Shown here: positions 26,766-35,100 of the stretch, in pieces
Numbering within the stretch: the stretch's first letter is position 1
How the letters are laid out: each line of letters opens with the position of its first letter
Assembly (NCBI GenBank): GCA_958439205.1
Contig: OY288189.1
Span: 3,177,001-3,241,000 of the forward strand
Length of the DNA: 64,000 bases
Origin: an uncultured Allorhizobium sp.
GTDB lineage: Bacteria; Pseudomonadota; Alphaproteobacteria; Rhizobiales; Rhizobiaceae
Direction of reading: 5' to 3'
Made by a program: the position numbers and the translations under genes
Notes under the pieces: generated by a model
Database searches by the model: none
The model's input: only the letters and a program-made list of their open reading frames with translations
What the model was told of the DNA's origin: nothing

Positions 26766-26988
26766 AGCACTCCTTTAAAATGGTGTTTTGCGCCGATAGA
26801 ACATGAGAGAACAAAACACAACCTTAAGGCGCGCAGCGACAGCCGATACATTGATTGCTCCAACATCAAAGTACTCTTTGTATGCTACGCGCCCTCGCTA
26901 CGGCTCCCCCGCAGCCCTTGCCTACCCCAAACGGCCGCACGGCAACTTTTCATGTACCGGACCAAAATCTAGACGCCCTATCCTCCTG

Positions 26989-27234
26989 GAGCTGAACCCA
27001 AGGTCATAGCTTACGATTGTCTCATGCGATGAAGGAAGTTGCATGCCTGACAACAGAGTGAACGGGATGTTGCTGAATACGGCATATTGCGCGAATCTCG
27101 CCCTGCTTGCCGTGCGGGCGCTACACATCTATGGCGCGGCGGGGTTTCTTGCTCCGCAGCGGACGGAGAAGAACTGGCGGCTTTATGGGAAGCAGGATCT
27201 GGCGCGGCTCACGGAAATCCTGACGCTGAAGCCT
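26989..27234 (+). repeat. Decayed left copy of a direct repeat (MerR promoter plus 5' gene)
   Basis: This stretch aligns with 28937-29182: both contain the identical 15-mer ACCCAAGGTCATAGC and then a start codon followed by MerR-like coding sequence, in the same orientation. The copies are about 1.95 kb apart and enclose the PLD gene. Confidence 0.8.
27043..27234 (+). pseudogene. Truncated MerR-family regulator remnant
   Basis: The first 63 codons align without gaps to the intact regulator at 28991; I count 41 identical residues, with the last 13 (QDLARLTEILTLK) all identical. Homology stops abruptly at 27231, 18 bases before the end of the convergent PLD gene; beyond that the frame only reads antisense through PLD. 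Within the helix-turn-helix several key positions differ (RRIGLT is NLALLA). The effector and DUF3471-like parts are missing. It is a duplicated and decayed fragment. Confidence 0.8.
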
Positions 27235-27249
27235 TTAGATGAGCGTCGC

Positions 27250-28731
27250 CTAACTGGCCTTCCGCCGCCTCGGCCGCTTCAGTCTCCCCCTAAACAGCCC
27301 GCGCTTCTCGATCGGCTCGAAGACCGCTTCAGACCCTTCCGGATCCAGGATCTCGTTATCGGCAAGCCAGCGTTCGATGTCGGACATGTCGGGGGCTTCA
27401 TACGGCTTCAGGGTCTCGACATGCGATCCTGCATTCTGCGCCCGTAGCATCTCGATTGCGGCAATCAGCGAGCCGCTCTGATCGATCGCCTGATCGATGG
27501 CGTCAGGCGTGGTGCCCAGATGCTCGGCCAGCAGATCATTCCTGAAACTCGCGATCTTCATGGAAAGCTGCTCTGAGGCGCCGGCCTCCAGGGCGACGTC
27601 GCATTCCTGGTCGAAGCGCATCGATCTGTTGTTGATGTTGGACGAGCCGACGCGAAGATATTGGTCGTCTGTGATCATCAGCTTGGCGTGCACGTAGATC
27701 GGCTGGCCCTTCGCCGTGATCGGGTGATAGATCCTGAACCGTCCGAACTTGTCGTGGCGGCGGAGGGATTCGACGAGGCGGGCGCGCGCCGTGTCCATGG
27801 CGATCTGGCCCAGCCAGTTGTCTGAGGTTGTCGGATTGATCAGGACGAATTCCGGCCCCTCCGGCTCGGCGAGCCTTCGTGCGATCGTTTGCGCCACGGC
27901 ACGTGAGGCGAAGTACTGGCTCTCGGCATAGACCATGCGTTGGGCCGCGTTGATCATGTCGATCGTGAGATGCTCGATCTCCGTGACGGCGGCCTCGTCC
28001 TGATAGGCCGGACTTGTGCGGGCAATGGCGAGGTCCACCTTGCCGAAGGAGAAGTGCGGAGCGCTGTCTTCAGGGGTCGGGACAGTTTCGACAGCCGGCA
28101 CGTCCTCGCCGCCTGCGCGGGTCCATCGGTGGCGGCAGAGTTCGCCGAGCGCATGGGCGGCCGGCCCTGTGAACCGGCTCGATAGGTCATGCCAGGGACC
28201 ATAGGGCTTGCCGTTGGGGCGGCGGCGGTCGGGGTTGTCGTCCAGATGCTCCCGCGTGTCCCATCGATCGAGTGTCACGTCGATGCCGCCGCAATAGGCA
28301 ACGGCATCGTCGATCACCAGCATCTTCTGGTGATGAGAGCTGCCCAAGGGGTGCTTGCCATCCAGCCGAACAGAGATCTGCCGGTTCCACTTCCAGCGCA
28401 GGAGATAGGGAAGGTTGGACGGCCTTGCCCAGCTGGCGAGCGGTGCCGGGCTCCACAGCAAGATCCTGATCTCAAGACCCGGCGTGCGACGCGCAAGCCA
28501 GAGGAGGAAGTCCCCCACACGGCGCGGGGCTCCATCATCGACCTTGGGGTGACCCAGGGTGATGGACGCATCAAAGTCCCAGCCGACAAAAAAGATCGAC
28601 CGCTTGGCCGCCATCATCGACGCGCGGACCGAGGCGAAATAGTCATTGGCATCGATGAGGATCGAAAACTCGTCGGCTTTCTCGATGCGCCAGCAGTTCT
28701 GGGAAGGCGAGAAGATCGTGGGAAGCGCCAT
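27250..28731 (-). CDS. Phospholipase D-family protein (cardiolipin synthase-like)
   Basis: A 493-aa cytoplasmic PLD-superfamily enzyme with two HKD motifs: HHQKMLVID (about 133-141) and HAKLMITDD (about 349-357), each followed by the downstream GG/SSNINNRS elements. No membrane span precedes them, unlike typical Cls proteins. A basic C-terminal tail (GLFRGRLKRPRRRKAS) may touch membranes or nucleic acid. Substrate (phospholipid transfer or hydrolysis) cannot be decided. The ATG with a GGAG site is preferred over an upstream start. It is divergent from the MerR regulator, which may control it. Confidence 0.83.
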   Translation of the reverse strand: MALPTIFSPSQNCWRIEKADEFSILIDANDYFASVRASMMAAKRSIFFVGWDFDASITLGHPKVDDGAPRRVGDFLLWLARRTPGLEIRILLWSPAPLASWARPSNLPYLLRWKWNRQISVRLDGKHPLGSSHHQKMLVIDDAVAYCGGIDVTLDRWDTREHLDDNPDRRRPNGKPYGPWHDLSSRFTGPAAHALGELCRHRWTRAGGEDVPAVETVPTPEDSAPHFSFGKVDLAIARTSPAYQDEAAVTEIEHLTIDMINAAQRMVYAESQYFASRAVAQTIARRLAEPEGPEFVLINPTTSDNWLGQIAMDTARARLVESLRRHDKFGRFRIYHPITAKGQPIYVHAKLMITDDQYLRVGSSNINNRSMRFDQECDVALEAGASEQLSMKIASFRNDLLAEHLGTTPDAIDQAIDQSGSLIAAIEMLRAQNAGSHVETLKPYEAPDMSDIERWLADNEILDPEGSEAVFEPIEKRGLFRGRLKRPRRRKAS

Positions 28732-28934
28732 CGGATACTCCAGACACGGGGTCGCCACACTCGGCTAGCGCAATGGGGGCGATACGTCCAGTGTTTAGGG
28801 TTGTGGCTACGTCCGCTACCAGCGCGGCGATCGATCACATTCGAGTGGCAAGATCGAAACATGCTCAGAGCGCTCGGTCTCGACGTGACGCACTGCTCAA
28901 ACAGATCGCCTTCGCTCCCGGCTGAATTTTCCCC

Positions 28935-28965
28935 TTGAGCCGGACCCAAGGTCATAGCCTAAAAC
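28935..28965 (+). promoter_or_regulatory. MerR-type promoter with 19-bp spacer
   Basis: TTGAGC and TAAAAC are separated by 19 bases, the over-long spacing typical of MerR-regulated promoters, and the spacer centre holds the dyad GACC-CAA-GGTC. It ends 25 bases before the regulator start, suggesting autoregulation. The decayed copy near 26989-27020 has changed all three elements. Confidence 0.5.
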
Positions 28966-29182
28966 CGATTCATCCGCAGACGGAGGGATCATGGCTGACA
29001 ACAAGACAAAGGAAATCTGGCTGACTGCTGCGCAGTGTGCGCGGCGTATCGGCCTAACCGTACGGGCACTCAGGATCTATGAGGCGGCAGGCCTTCTTTC
29101 TCCGCGCCGGACGGACAAGAACTGGCGGCTTTACGGGGCGCAAGATCTCGCGCGGCTCACCGAAATCCTGACGCTGAAGCGG
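28937..29182 (+). repeat. Right (intact) copy of the MerR promoter/gene direct repeat
   Basis: Partner of 26989-27234; this copy retains the full promoter architecture and runs into the complete regulator gene. Confidence 0.8.
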
Positions 29183-30073
29183 CTCGGGATGACGCTGGAG
29201 CAGATCAGCAGGCTGCTGCGCGGGCAATCGACCGATCTGGAGCGGGTGCTGTCCGTTCAGGCGCGCGCCCTGCAGGAACAGCTCTCACGCGTCCAGCATA
29301 GTCTTACCCTCGTTGACAGCCTCCTAACGAAGCTGGCTGCCGGGGACATCCTCTCCACGGAAGACCTGCTGACGCTTGCAAAGGATACATCAATGACTGA
29401 GACATCTCCCAATACCATTGCCTGGCGACGTTACGAACAGATGCGGCCGCGCACCGAGCGTCCGCTCGATCCATCGCTCTATGCTGATTACGTCGGGCAT
29501 TATCTCCTCGGAACGGTCGCCTTCACCATACTGCTCGCCGATAGCAGGCTCTTTGCCCGCGTCACTGGCCAGCCGGAGCTGGAGATCTTCCCGGAAGAGG
29601 TGGACCGGTTCTTCTACAAGGCCGTGCCGGCACAAATCGTGTTCACCCGAGACGCGGACGGCACGGTCACGGCCCTCACTCTGCATCAGGATGGCCATGA
29701 ACAGATCGCACCTCGCGTCGGGGAAGACGTCGTAAGCGCGCTGGAGCAAACGCTTGCCGACAGGATCAAGGAAAAACGGCCCGTGCCCGAGGGCCGGCTT
29801 CTCGTCGAAGATCTCGTGCGCCAGCATCAGCGGGGAGAACCCGACTATGCCAAGATGTCGCCACCGCTCGCGGCGATCGCACGAGAACAGGCAGAGGCTA
29901 TCAGGGCAGAAATGCAGCGTCTGGGCCCAACGACCGATATCGCCTTCAAGGGTGTGACCGACCAGGGCTGGGATGTCTACGACGTCAGCTTCGAGAACGG
30001 GCGTCAGGAATGGAGTTTCTCGCTGGCGGCGGATGGGCGCTTCGACGGGATCTTTATTCGAAGATCGACCTGA
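28991..30073 (+). CDS. MerR-family regulator with DUF3471-like C-terminal module
   Basis: A 360-aa protein, much longer than usual MerR regulators. The winged helix-turn-helix (LTAAQCARRIGLTVRALRIY, 11-30; then NWRLYGAQDLARLTEI) and a coiled dimer helix (about 66-115) are followed by a region (about 160-243, YADYVGHYLLGTVAFTILLA ... HQDGHEQIAPRV) like the DUF3471 domain seen at the end of some beta-lactamase-type proteins, and a last module (about 283-360). No metal-binding cysteine pair is seen, so a small organic ligand is more likely than a metal. GGAGGG precedes the ATG. Confidence 0.82.
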   Translation: MADNKTKEIWLTAAQCARRIGLTVRALRIYEAAGLLSPRRTDKNWRLYGAQDLARLTEILTLKRLGMTLEQISRLLRGQSTDLERVLSVQARALQEQLSRVQHSLTLVDSLLTKLAAGDILSTEDLLTLAKDTSMTETSPNTIAWRRYEQMRPRTERPLDPSLYADYVGHYLLGTVAFTILLADSRLFARVTGQPELEIFPEEVDRFFYKAVPAQIVFTRDADGTVTALTLHQDGHEQIAPRVGEDVVSALEQTLADRIKEKRPVPEGRLLVEDLVRQHQRGEPDYAKMSPPLAAIAREQAEAIRAEMQRLGPTTDIAFKGVTDQGWDVYDVSFENGRQEWSFSLAADGRFDGIFIRRST

Positions 30074-30199
30074 CGTCCTTCGGAGACAAGCCTCACCGCA
30101 CACTCACCGGCTCGTGTCACTGATCCGGGACCATCCCGCGCAACCAATCCCTCCCCCAGTCGTTCCCCTTCGAACCACCAGACGCGAAGGGAACAGACG

Positions 30200-32479
30200 A
30201 TGGCAAAAGATGATGCGACGGTGACGTATGATGGGCCGGCAGGGGGCTGGGGGTCGCTTCGCGGGATCGCCCGGATCATCCGTGAAGAAGGCATCAGCCC
30301 TGGCGCCATCGCCACCCTTCTGGAGCAGAACAAGCCGGGTGGCTTTGCCTGCGTCTCCTGCGCCTGGACGAAATCGGCCGATCACAAACCCGTCGAGTTC
30401 TGCGAGAACGGCGCCAAGGCGACGCTTTGGGAGCTGACGGGGCGGAAGGCTGGGCCGGAAGTCTTTGCCCGGCACAGCGTGACCGAACTCAAGTCTTTCA
30501 GCGACTACGATCTCGAGCAGCTCGGGCGGCTGACGCATCCGATGCGTTACGACCGGGCGAGCGATCACTATGTGCCCTGTTCCTGGGACGAGGCCTTTGC
30601 CGCGATCGGGCGGGAGCTTCGGGGCATGGATCCGAAGAAGACGGTGTTCTACACCTCCGGGCGGGCGAGCTTGGAGACGGCCTATTGCTGGGCGCTGTTT
30701 GCCCGGGCCTATGGCCACAACAATCTGCCCGACAGCTCCAACATGTGCCACGAGACCACGTCGGTCACCTTGAAGAAGGTGATTGGCTCGCCCGTCGGCA
30801 CTGTCGTGCTGGACGATTTCAAGCATTGCGATGCGATCTTCTTCTTCGGCCAGAATACCGGCACGAACAGCCCGCGCTTCCTGCATGACCTGCAAGCGGC
30901 GGTGAAGCGCGGCTGCCGGATCGTGACCTTCAACCCCGTGCGCGAGCGCGGGCTCGAGCGCATGATCAGTCCGCAGGATCCGGTCGCGATGGTGAGCGGT
31001 CACGCGACCGAGCTGTCCTGCCAGTATCACCAGGTGAAGCCGGGCGGCGATATTGCCGTGCTGCTCGGGCTTTGCAAACATGTGCTGGCCGCCGATGATG
31101 CTGCACAGGCAGACGACCGTCAGGTCATCGACCGCGCCTTTATCGCCGAGCACACGGTCGGCTTCGAAGCGTTCGAGGCGCGCGTGCGGCAGGTCGAGTG
31201 GGCCGAGATCGAGGCGGTGTCGGGACTTACCCGGGCGGCGATCGAGGCGGCAGGTGCGGTCTATGCCGAGGCGGACAAGACCATCGGCATCTATGGCATG
31301 GGGCTGACCCAGCATGTGCACGGCTTCAAGAATATCGCGACCTACATGAACCTGCTTTTGATGAAGGGGAATATCGGGCGCAAAGGGGCCGGCATGTCGC
31401 CGGTGCGCGGGCATTCGAATGTGCAGGGGCAGCGCACGGTCGGCATTGCCGAGAAGCCGGAATTGGTGCCGCTCGACCGGCTGGCTGAGCTCTTCGATTT
31501 CGAGCCGCCACGCGAGAAGGGCATGAACACGGTCGAGGCCTGCGAGGGCATCCTCAAGGGCGAGGTGACTGCCTTCATCGGGCTTGGCGGCAACTTCCTG
31601 CGGGCGATCCCGGAACAGCGGGCGATGGAGGAGGCCTGGCCGCGCATGCGGCTGACTGTTCAGATCGCCACCAAGCTCAATCGCGGTCATCTGATCAATG
31701 GCGAGGTCGCCTATCTCCTGCCCTGCCTGGGGCGGAGCGAAATGGATCTCCTGACCGGCAAGCCGCAGGTCGTGTCGATGGAAGACAGCCTGAGCTCAGT
31801 TCACGGCTCGGTTGGCAAGCGCAAGCCGGCGAGCGATCAGCTGAAGTCTGAGATCGAGATTGTCAGCCGGATTGCCCAGGCGACGCTGCCAGAAAACCCG
31901 AAAATGATGTGGAGCCGCTGGGCGCGCGATACCGCTCTGGTGCGGGACCTCATCGAGCAGACGTATCCGGACGAGTTCAAGGATTTCAACGCTCGCATTT
32001 TCACGCCCGGTGGTTTCTACCGGGGCAATTCCGCCCGCGAGCGGCAGTGGAAGACGCAGAGCGGCAAGGCCGAGTTCGTCACGCCCGAGATGCTCTCGGC
32101 GACAGGTTTTGATGCAGCACCGGGCCGGATGAGCCTGATCACCATGCGCAGCAACGACCAGTTCAACACGACGATCTATGGCTATAGCGACCGGTTGCGC
32201 GGGATCGAGGGCAAGCGCGACGTGCTGCTGATCAGCCCGGTCGAGATCGAGCGCCATGGATTGACGGTCGGGGAACGGGTAACGCTGGTCACCGATGCCG
32301 GGGACGGCATCGATCGGCGTGTCGGCGGGCTGGAGGTCATGCCTTTCGATCTGCCGGATGGCTGTGTCGGCGGCTACTACCCGGAGCTCAACCCGCTGGT
32401 GCCACTCGCCCATCATGACCGCGCCTCGAAGACGCCGGCCTACAAGTCGGTGCCCGTCCGGATCGAACGCCTCGGCTAA
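30200..32479 (+). CDS. FdhF/YdeP-family molybdopterin oxidoreductase
   Basis: A 759-aa homologue of E. coli YdeP and related formate-dehydrogenase-like proteins, which carry a molybdopterin guanine dinucleotide cofactor. The N-terminus has CVSCAWTKSADH (about 52-63) with only two cysteines of the usual cluster site. The family core follows: YTSGRASLETAYCWALFARA, SSNMCHETTSVTLKK (Cys as possible Mo ligand), FFGQNTGTNSPRF, and the C-terminal cofactor-binding barrel (about 640-759). YdeP is linked to acid resistance in E. coli; the true substrate is unknown. No fdhD or electron-transfer partner is adjacent. Confidence 0.87.
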   Translation: MAKDDATVTYDGPAGGWGSLRGIARIIREEGISPGAIATLLEQNKPGGFACVSCAWTKSADHKPVEFCENGAKATLWELTGRKAGPEVFARHSVTELKSFSDYDLEQLGRLTHPMRYDRASDHYVPCSWDEAFAAIGRELRGMDPKKTVFYTSGRASLETAYCWALFARAYGHNNLPDSSNMCHETTSVTLKKVIGSPVGTVVLDDFKHCDAIFFFGQNTGTNSPRFLHDLQAAVKRGCRIVTFNPVRERGLERMISPQDPVAMVSGHATELSCQYHQVKPGGDIAVLLGLCKHVLAADDAAQADDRQVIDRAFIAEHTVGFEAFEARVRQVEWAEIEAVSGLTRAAIEAAGAVYAEADKTIGIYGMGLTQHVHGFKNIATYMNLLLMKGNIGRKGAGMSPVRGHSNVQGQRTVGIAEKPELVPLDRLAELFDFEPPREKGMNTVEACEGILKGEVTAFIGLGGNFLRAIPEQRAMEEAWPRMRLTVQIATKLNRGHLINGEVAYLLPCLGRSEMDLLTGKPQVVSMEDSLSSVHGSVGKRKPASDQLKSEIEIVSRIAQATLPENPKMMWSRWARDTALVRDLIEQTYPDEFKDFNARIFTPGGFYRGNSARERQWKTQSGKAEFVTPEMLSATGFDAAPGRMSLITMRSNDQFNTTIYGYSDRLRGIEGKRDVLLISPVEIERHGLTVGERVTLVTDAGDGIDRRVGGLEVMPFDLPDGCVGGYYPELNPLVPLAHHDRASKTPAYKSVPVRIERLG

Positions 32480-32631
32480 TCTACCCCAGCGGACCGGCGA
32501 AATCCGGACCAGATATCAAAAGATGGAACAATGTCGCTCCGTGCGTGTTGCGCCGAAAGGTCGCAAGCGCAGCGGGGGGACAGTGTGCTCGGGGCAAACG
32601 ACAAATTCTACGCCGGACTGGGGTGGCAAGC

Positions 32632-33375
32632 ATGAACCTGGATATCTATTGCGGCCCCGCGCCGTCGCCTGAGACACTGTGGAGCACCTGGAATTTCGAT
32701 CCGCCGCTGCTCGCCGCCATCGGCGCCGTCTTTGCGCTGCTGGTCATTTCCGCCGACAACGGGCGTCAGCGGCTGGCGGCCATCACCGCCCTTGTCGTCA
32801 TGCTGATCGCCTTCGTGTCACCGCTCTGCGCGCTGGCATCCGCGCTGTTTTCGGCACGGGTGCTGCACCATATCCTGCTCGTCACATTCCTTGCGCCGCT
32901 GGTCGTGCTGTCGATCCCGCCACGCTCGAGGGAACGGCAGCTTCTGCCGGCACAGCTCTCGTTCATCGTCCACACAATCCTGATGTGGGTCTGGCATGCG
33001 CCGGGTCCCTATCTCTTCGCCCTCTCCTCGCCTGCCGCCTACTGGCTGATGGAGCTGACGCTGATCGGTTCGGCTCTCTGGCTCTGGGCGGATATCCTGT
33101 CACCGCGTCGCTCGGCTGGGGCAGCGCTTGCGCTTCTCCTCGGCACCACGATCCAGATGGGCATGCTGGGGGCACTTCTCACGTTCTCGCGCGAGCCACT
33201 CTTTGCCGCGCATATGGATACGACGCATCCCTTCGGGCTTTCGCCACTTGCCGACCAGCAGCTGGCGGGACTTCTGATGTGGGTGCCGGCCGCCCTTCCC
33301 TATCTGCTGGCCGCTTTGCTCAGACTGCGCAGCGTCTTTGCCGGGCGAAGCTTCGACAGTGAGGCGCCTCGCTGA
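32632..33375 (+). CDS. ctaG: CtaG-like cytochrome oxidase assembly membrane protein
   Basis: A 247-aa protein with six or seven predicted membrane helices, resembling the CtaG family (caa3_CtaG) linked to copper delivery for caa3/aa3 oxidases. Conserved His are in VLHHILLVTFLAPL, HTILMWVWHAPGPYLF and AHMDTTHPFGLSPLADQQLAGLLMW. It is not the Cox11 type. The start MNLDIYCGPAPSP is chosen over an upstream one that lies in low-quality sequence. It overlaps the next gene (TGATG) and opens the oxidase cluster. Confidence 0.82.
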   Translation: MNLDIYCGPAPSPETLWSTWNFDPPLLAAIGAVFALLVISADNGRQRLAAITALVVMLIAFVSPLCALASALFSARVLHHILLVTFLAPLVVLSIPPRSRERQLLPAQLSFIVHTILMWVWHAPGPYLFALSSPAAYWLMELTLIGSALWLWADILSPRRSAGAALALLLGTTIQMGMLGALLTFSREPLFAAHMDTTHPFGLSPLADQQLAGLLMWVPAALPYLLAALLRLRSVFAGRSFDSEAPR

Positions 33376-33875
33376 TGATTGCGCTTTTGAAGTTCGTGCA
33401 TATTGCGGCAATCGCCATCTGGACGGCCGGGCTGATCAGCCTTCCGAGCCTCTATGTGCAGCGGGCACATGTGACAAGCGATGATGCGCTCTATCGCATG
33501 CAGCGCATGACGCGCTTTGCCTTCGTGGTGCTGATCTCGCCGGCGGCCTTCATCGCGGTGGCAAGCGGCATCGGCCTCAGCTTCCTGAGAGATGTGTTTT
33601 CCCCATGGTTTTCCTGGAAGTTGGCCTTTGTCGGCCTGTTGTCGATGTTCCACGTCTTTTCGGGGCTGGTGGTTATCCGCTTGTTCAAGGACGGGGAGGT
33701 CTATCCGGCCTGGCGCTTCGTTCTTGCGACGGCAAGCTGCTGCGCCGTCGTGCTGGCCATCCTGGTGCTCGTGCTTGCCAAGGAGGCACCTCAGGTCTCC
33801 CTCCCGGCCGTGATGTACGAGCCGGGTGGGCTGAAGCGCCTGCTCGATCCGATCAATCCTTGGGCGACACCATGA
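33375..33875 (+). CDS. CopD-like small membrane protein
   Basis: A 166-aa protein with four predicted helices. The first (LLKFVHIAAIAIWTAGLIS) has the His and Trp pattern of CopD/HemJ-type proteins, which may bind heme or copper. Translation is coupled to ctaG (start in the ctaG stop). Its role in the oxidase cluster, perhaps copper or heme handling, is inferred from position. Its 3' end overlaps the convergent DUF2231 gene by 23 bases. Confidence 0.7.
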   Translation: MIALLKFVHIAAIAIWTAGLISLPSLYVQRAHVTSDDALYRMQRMTRFAFVVLISPAAFIAVASGIGLSFLRDVFSPWFSWKLAFVGLLSMFHVFSGLVVIRLFKDGEVYPAWRFVLATASCCAVVLAILVLVLAKEAPQVSLPAVMYEPGGLKRLLDPINPWATP

Positions 33876-34359
33876 GGCCGATACCGTGATCGAAGATCAG
33901 CTTGCCGCCATGCCAGCCGGCAATCCCCGTCAGAATGGCTGCCAGAACCGAGAGCAACATGCCATGCGGCAGAACAACGTTTGGATCGATGAGGCGCAGG
34001 CCCCAGTTTGCACCGGCAACGGAGATCAGGGTGATGGCCGCAATCGCATGGGCCCAGCTTGCAGCGCGCGCGCGAATACCGGGCACGAGGAGAAGTTCAG
34101 CCGTTCCGACGAGACCAGCGGCAACACCTGCTCCAAAGGCCGTGCCGGAGGACCAGAGGCCGACGCGCAGCCAGAAGGGGTCCGCCGTGAACCAGTAGAA
34201 GACATCGACGGCGAGCGTGCCGAAGACGAGGGCAATCGGGAAATGCACGCTCATGGCATGCAAGGGGTGACCGGCGACGGCTACCGCGGAGGTCTTGTCC
34301 TTTTCTTCCAGCTGTTCAATGACGGGATTGGCAGCGTCGGTCTGAGATATTTCGGCCAT
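33853..34359 (-). CDS. DUF2231 membrane protein, antisense inside the oxidase cluster
   Basis: A 168-aa protein with four predicted helices. The DUF2231 hallmark GHPLHAMSVHFPIALV (about 30-45) carries three histidines, and HGMLLSVLAAI and WHGGKLIFDHGIGLM follow near the end; such histidines suggest heme or metal binding. It is the only minus-strand gene among the oxidase genes; its start is 42 bases from the coxB start and its end overlaps the CopD-like gene. A much longer open frame upstream on this strand is only the shadow of coxB. Confidence 0.82.
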   Translation of the reverse strand: MAEISQTDAANPVIEQLEEKDKTSAVAVAGHPLHAMSVHFPIALVFGTLAVDVFYWFTADPFWLRVGLWSSGTAFGAGVAAGLVGTAELLLVPGIRARAASWAHAIAAITLISVAGANWGLRLIDPNVVLPHGMLLSVLAAILTGIAGWHGGKLIFDHGIGLMVSPKD

Positions 34360-34401
34360 GAGGGTTCTCCGTTTCCGGGGAAAAGGTCGGTGACCGGCGG
34401 A

Positions 34402-35100
34402 ATGTTCCATCGCCTTGCGTCGCTCTCTCTGGGGGCGCTGTTTCTCACCTCCTGTTCCGGCGATCTCTCGACGCTTGATCCGGCCGGGCCTTATGCAGGG
34501 GCGATTGCCAATCTCTGGTGGATCATGCTTTTCGGCGCCGGATTGATCCTGTCGCTGGCGCTTGTTCTCTTCTGCCTGGTGTTCTTCAAACCCGGCTTCG
34601 GTCGCAGTCTGTCGCCCAAGGGCTGGATGATTGCCGGCGGCCTGTTCCTGCCCGTGCCCGTTCTCATCGCGTTGATGACCTATGGCATGGAGCAAGGGGA
34701 ATATCTGATCGGCGCCTGGCAGAACGAGCCTGTTGTCGCACGCGTCGAGGCGCGCGGCGCGATGTGGCGTTGGGAGTTCGGTTATCCCGACATGGGCGCC
34801 GATATCGCAACCGACGGGACGCTGCATATTCCGGCCGGCGGCGTGGTCGAAGTTCGGGTCACCAGCGCCGATGTCGTGCACAGCTTCTGGATCCCCAGGC
34901 TTGCCGGAAAGATCGATGCCGTGCCGGGACATGAGACCGTTCTGCGCATCAGGGCCGATGTGCCGGGTCGCTATAGCGGCATCTGCGCCGAATATTGCGG
35001 CACCGGCCATACCGGCATGCGCTTTGCCGTCGAGGCCCATCCGCCCGAAGTCTACCGCCAACGCCTGACCGCGCTTTCCGCAGGAGTGCCCGCACCATGA
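34402..35100 (+). CDS. Cytochrome c oxidase subunit II (CoxM/CtaC-like)
   Basis: A 232-aa lipoprotein-type subunit II. The signal ends in the lipobox LTSC (Cys near residue 17), two membrane helices follow (about 38-62 and 75-95), then the CuA cupredoxin domain with the first His in ADVVHSFW (about 158) and the CAEYCGTGHTGM ligand loop (about 197-208). The CuA site is complete, so the donor is a cytochrome c, not quinol. No fused cytochrome c domain is present. A GTG four codons upstream (34390) is an alternative start. Stop and next start overlap (ATGA). Confidence 0.9.
   Translation: MFHRLASLSLGALFLTSCSGDLSTLDPAGPYAGAIANLWWIMLFGAGLILSLALVLFCLVFFKPGFGRSLSPKGWMIAGGLFLPVPVLIALMTYGMEQGEYLIGAWQNEPVVARVEARGAMWRWEFGYPDMGADIATDGTLHIPAGGVVEVRVTSADVVHSFWIPRLAGKIDAVPGHETVLRIRADVPGRYSGICAEYCGTGHTGMRFAVEAHPPEVYRQRLTALSAGVPAP

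Noticed and set aside
26867..26880. CAAAG-TACT-CTTTG hairpin upstream of the MBL gene
   Set aside because: A five-pair AT-containing stem of this size is common by chance and is not followed by a T-run.
27235..27447. Continuation of the truncated MerR frame past 27234
   Set aside because: This part is simply antisense to the end of the PLD gene and has no MerR similarity.
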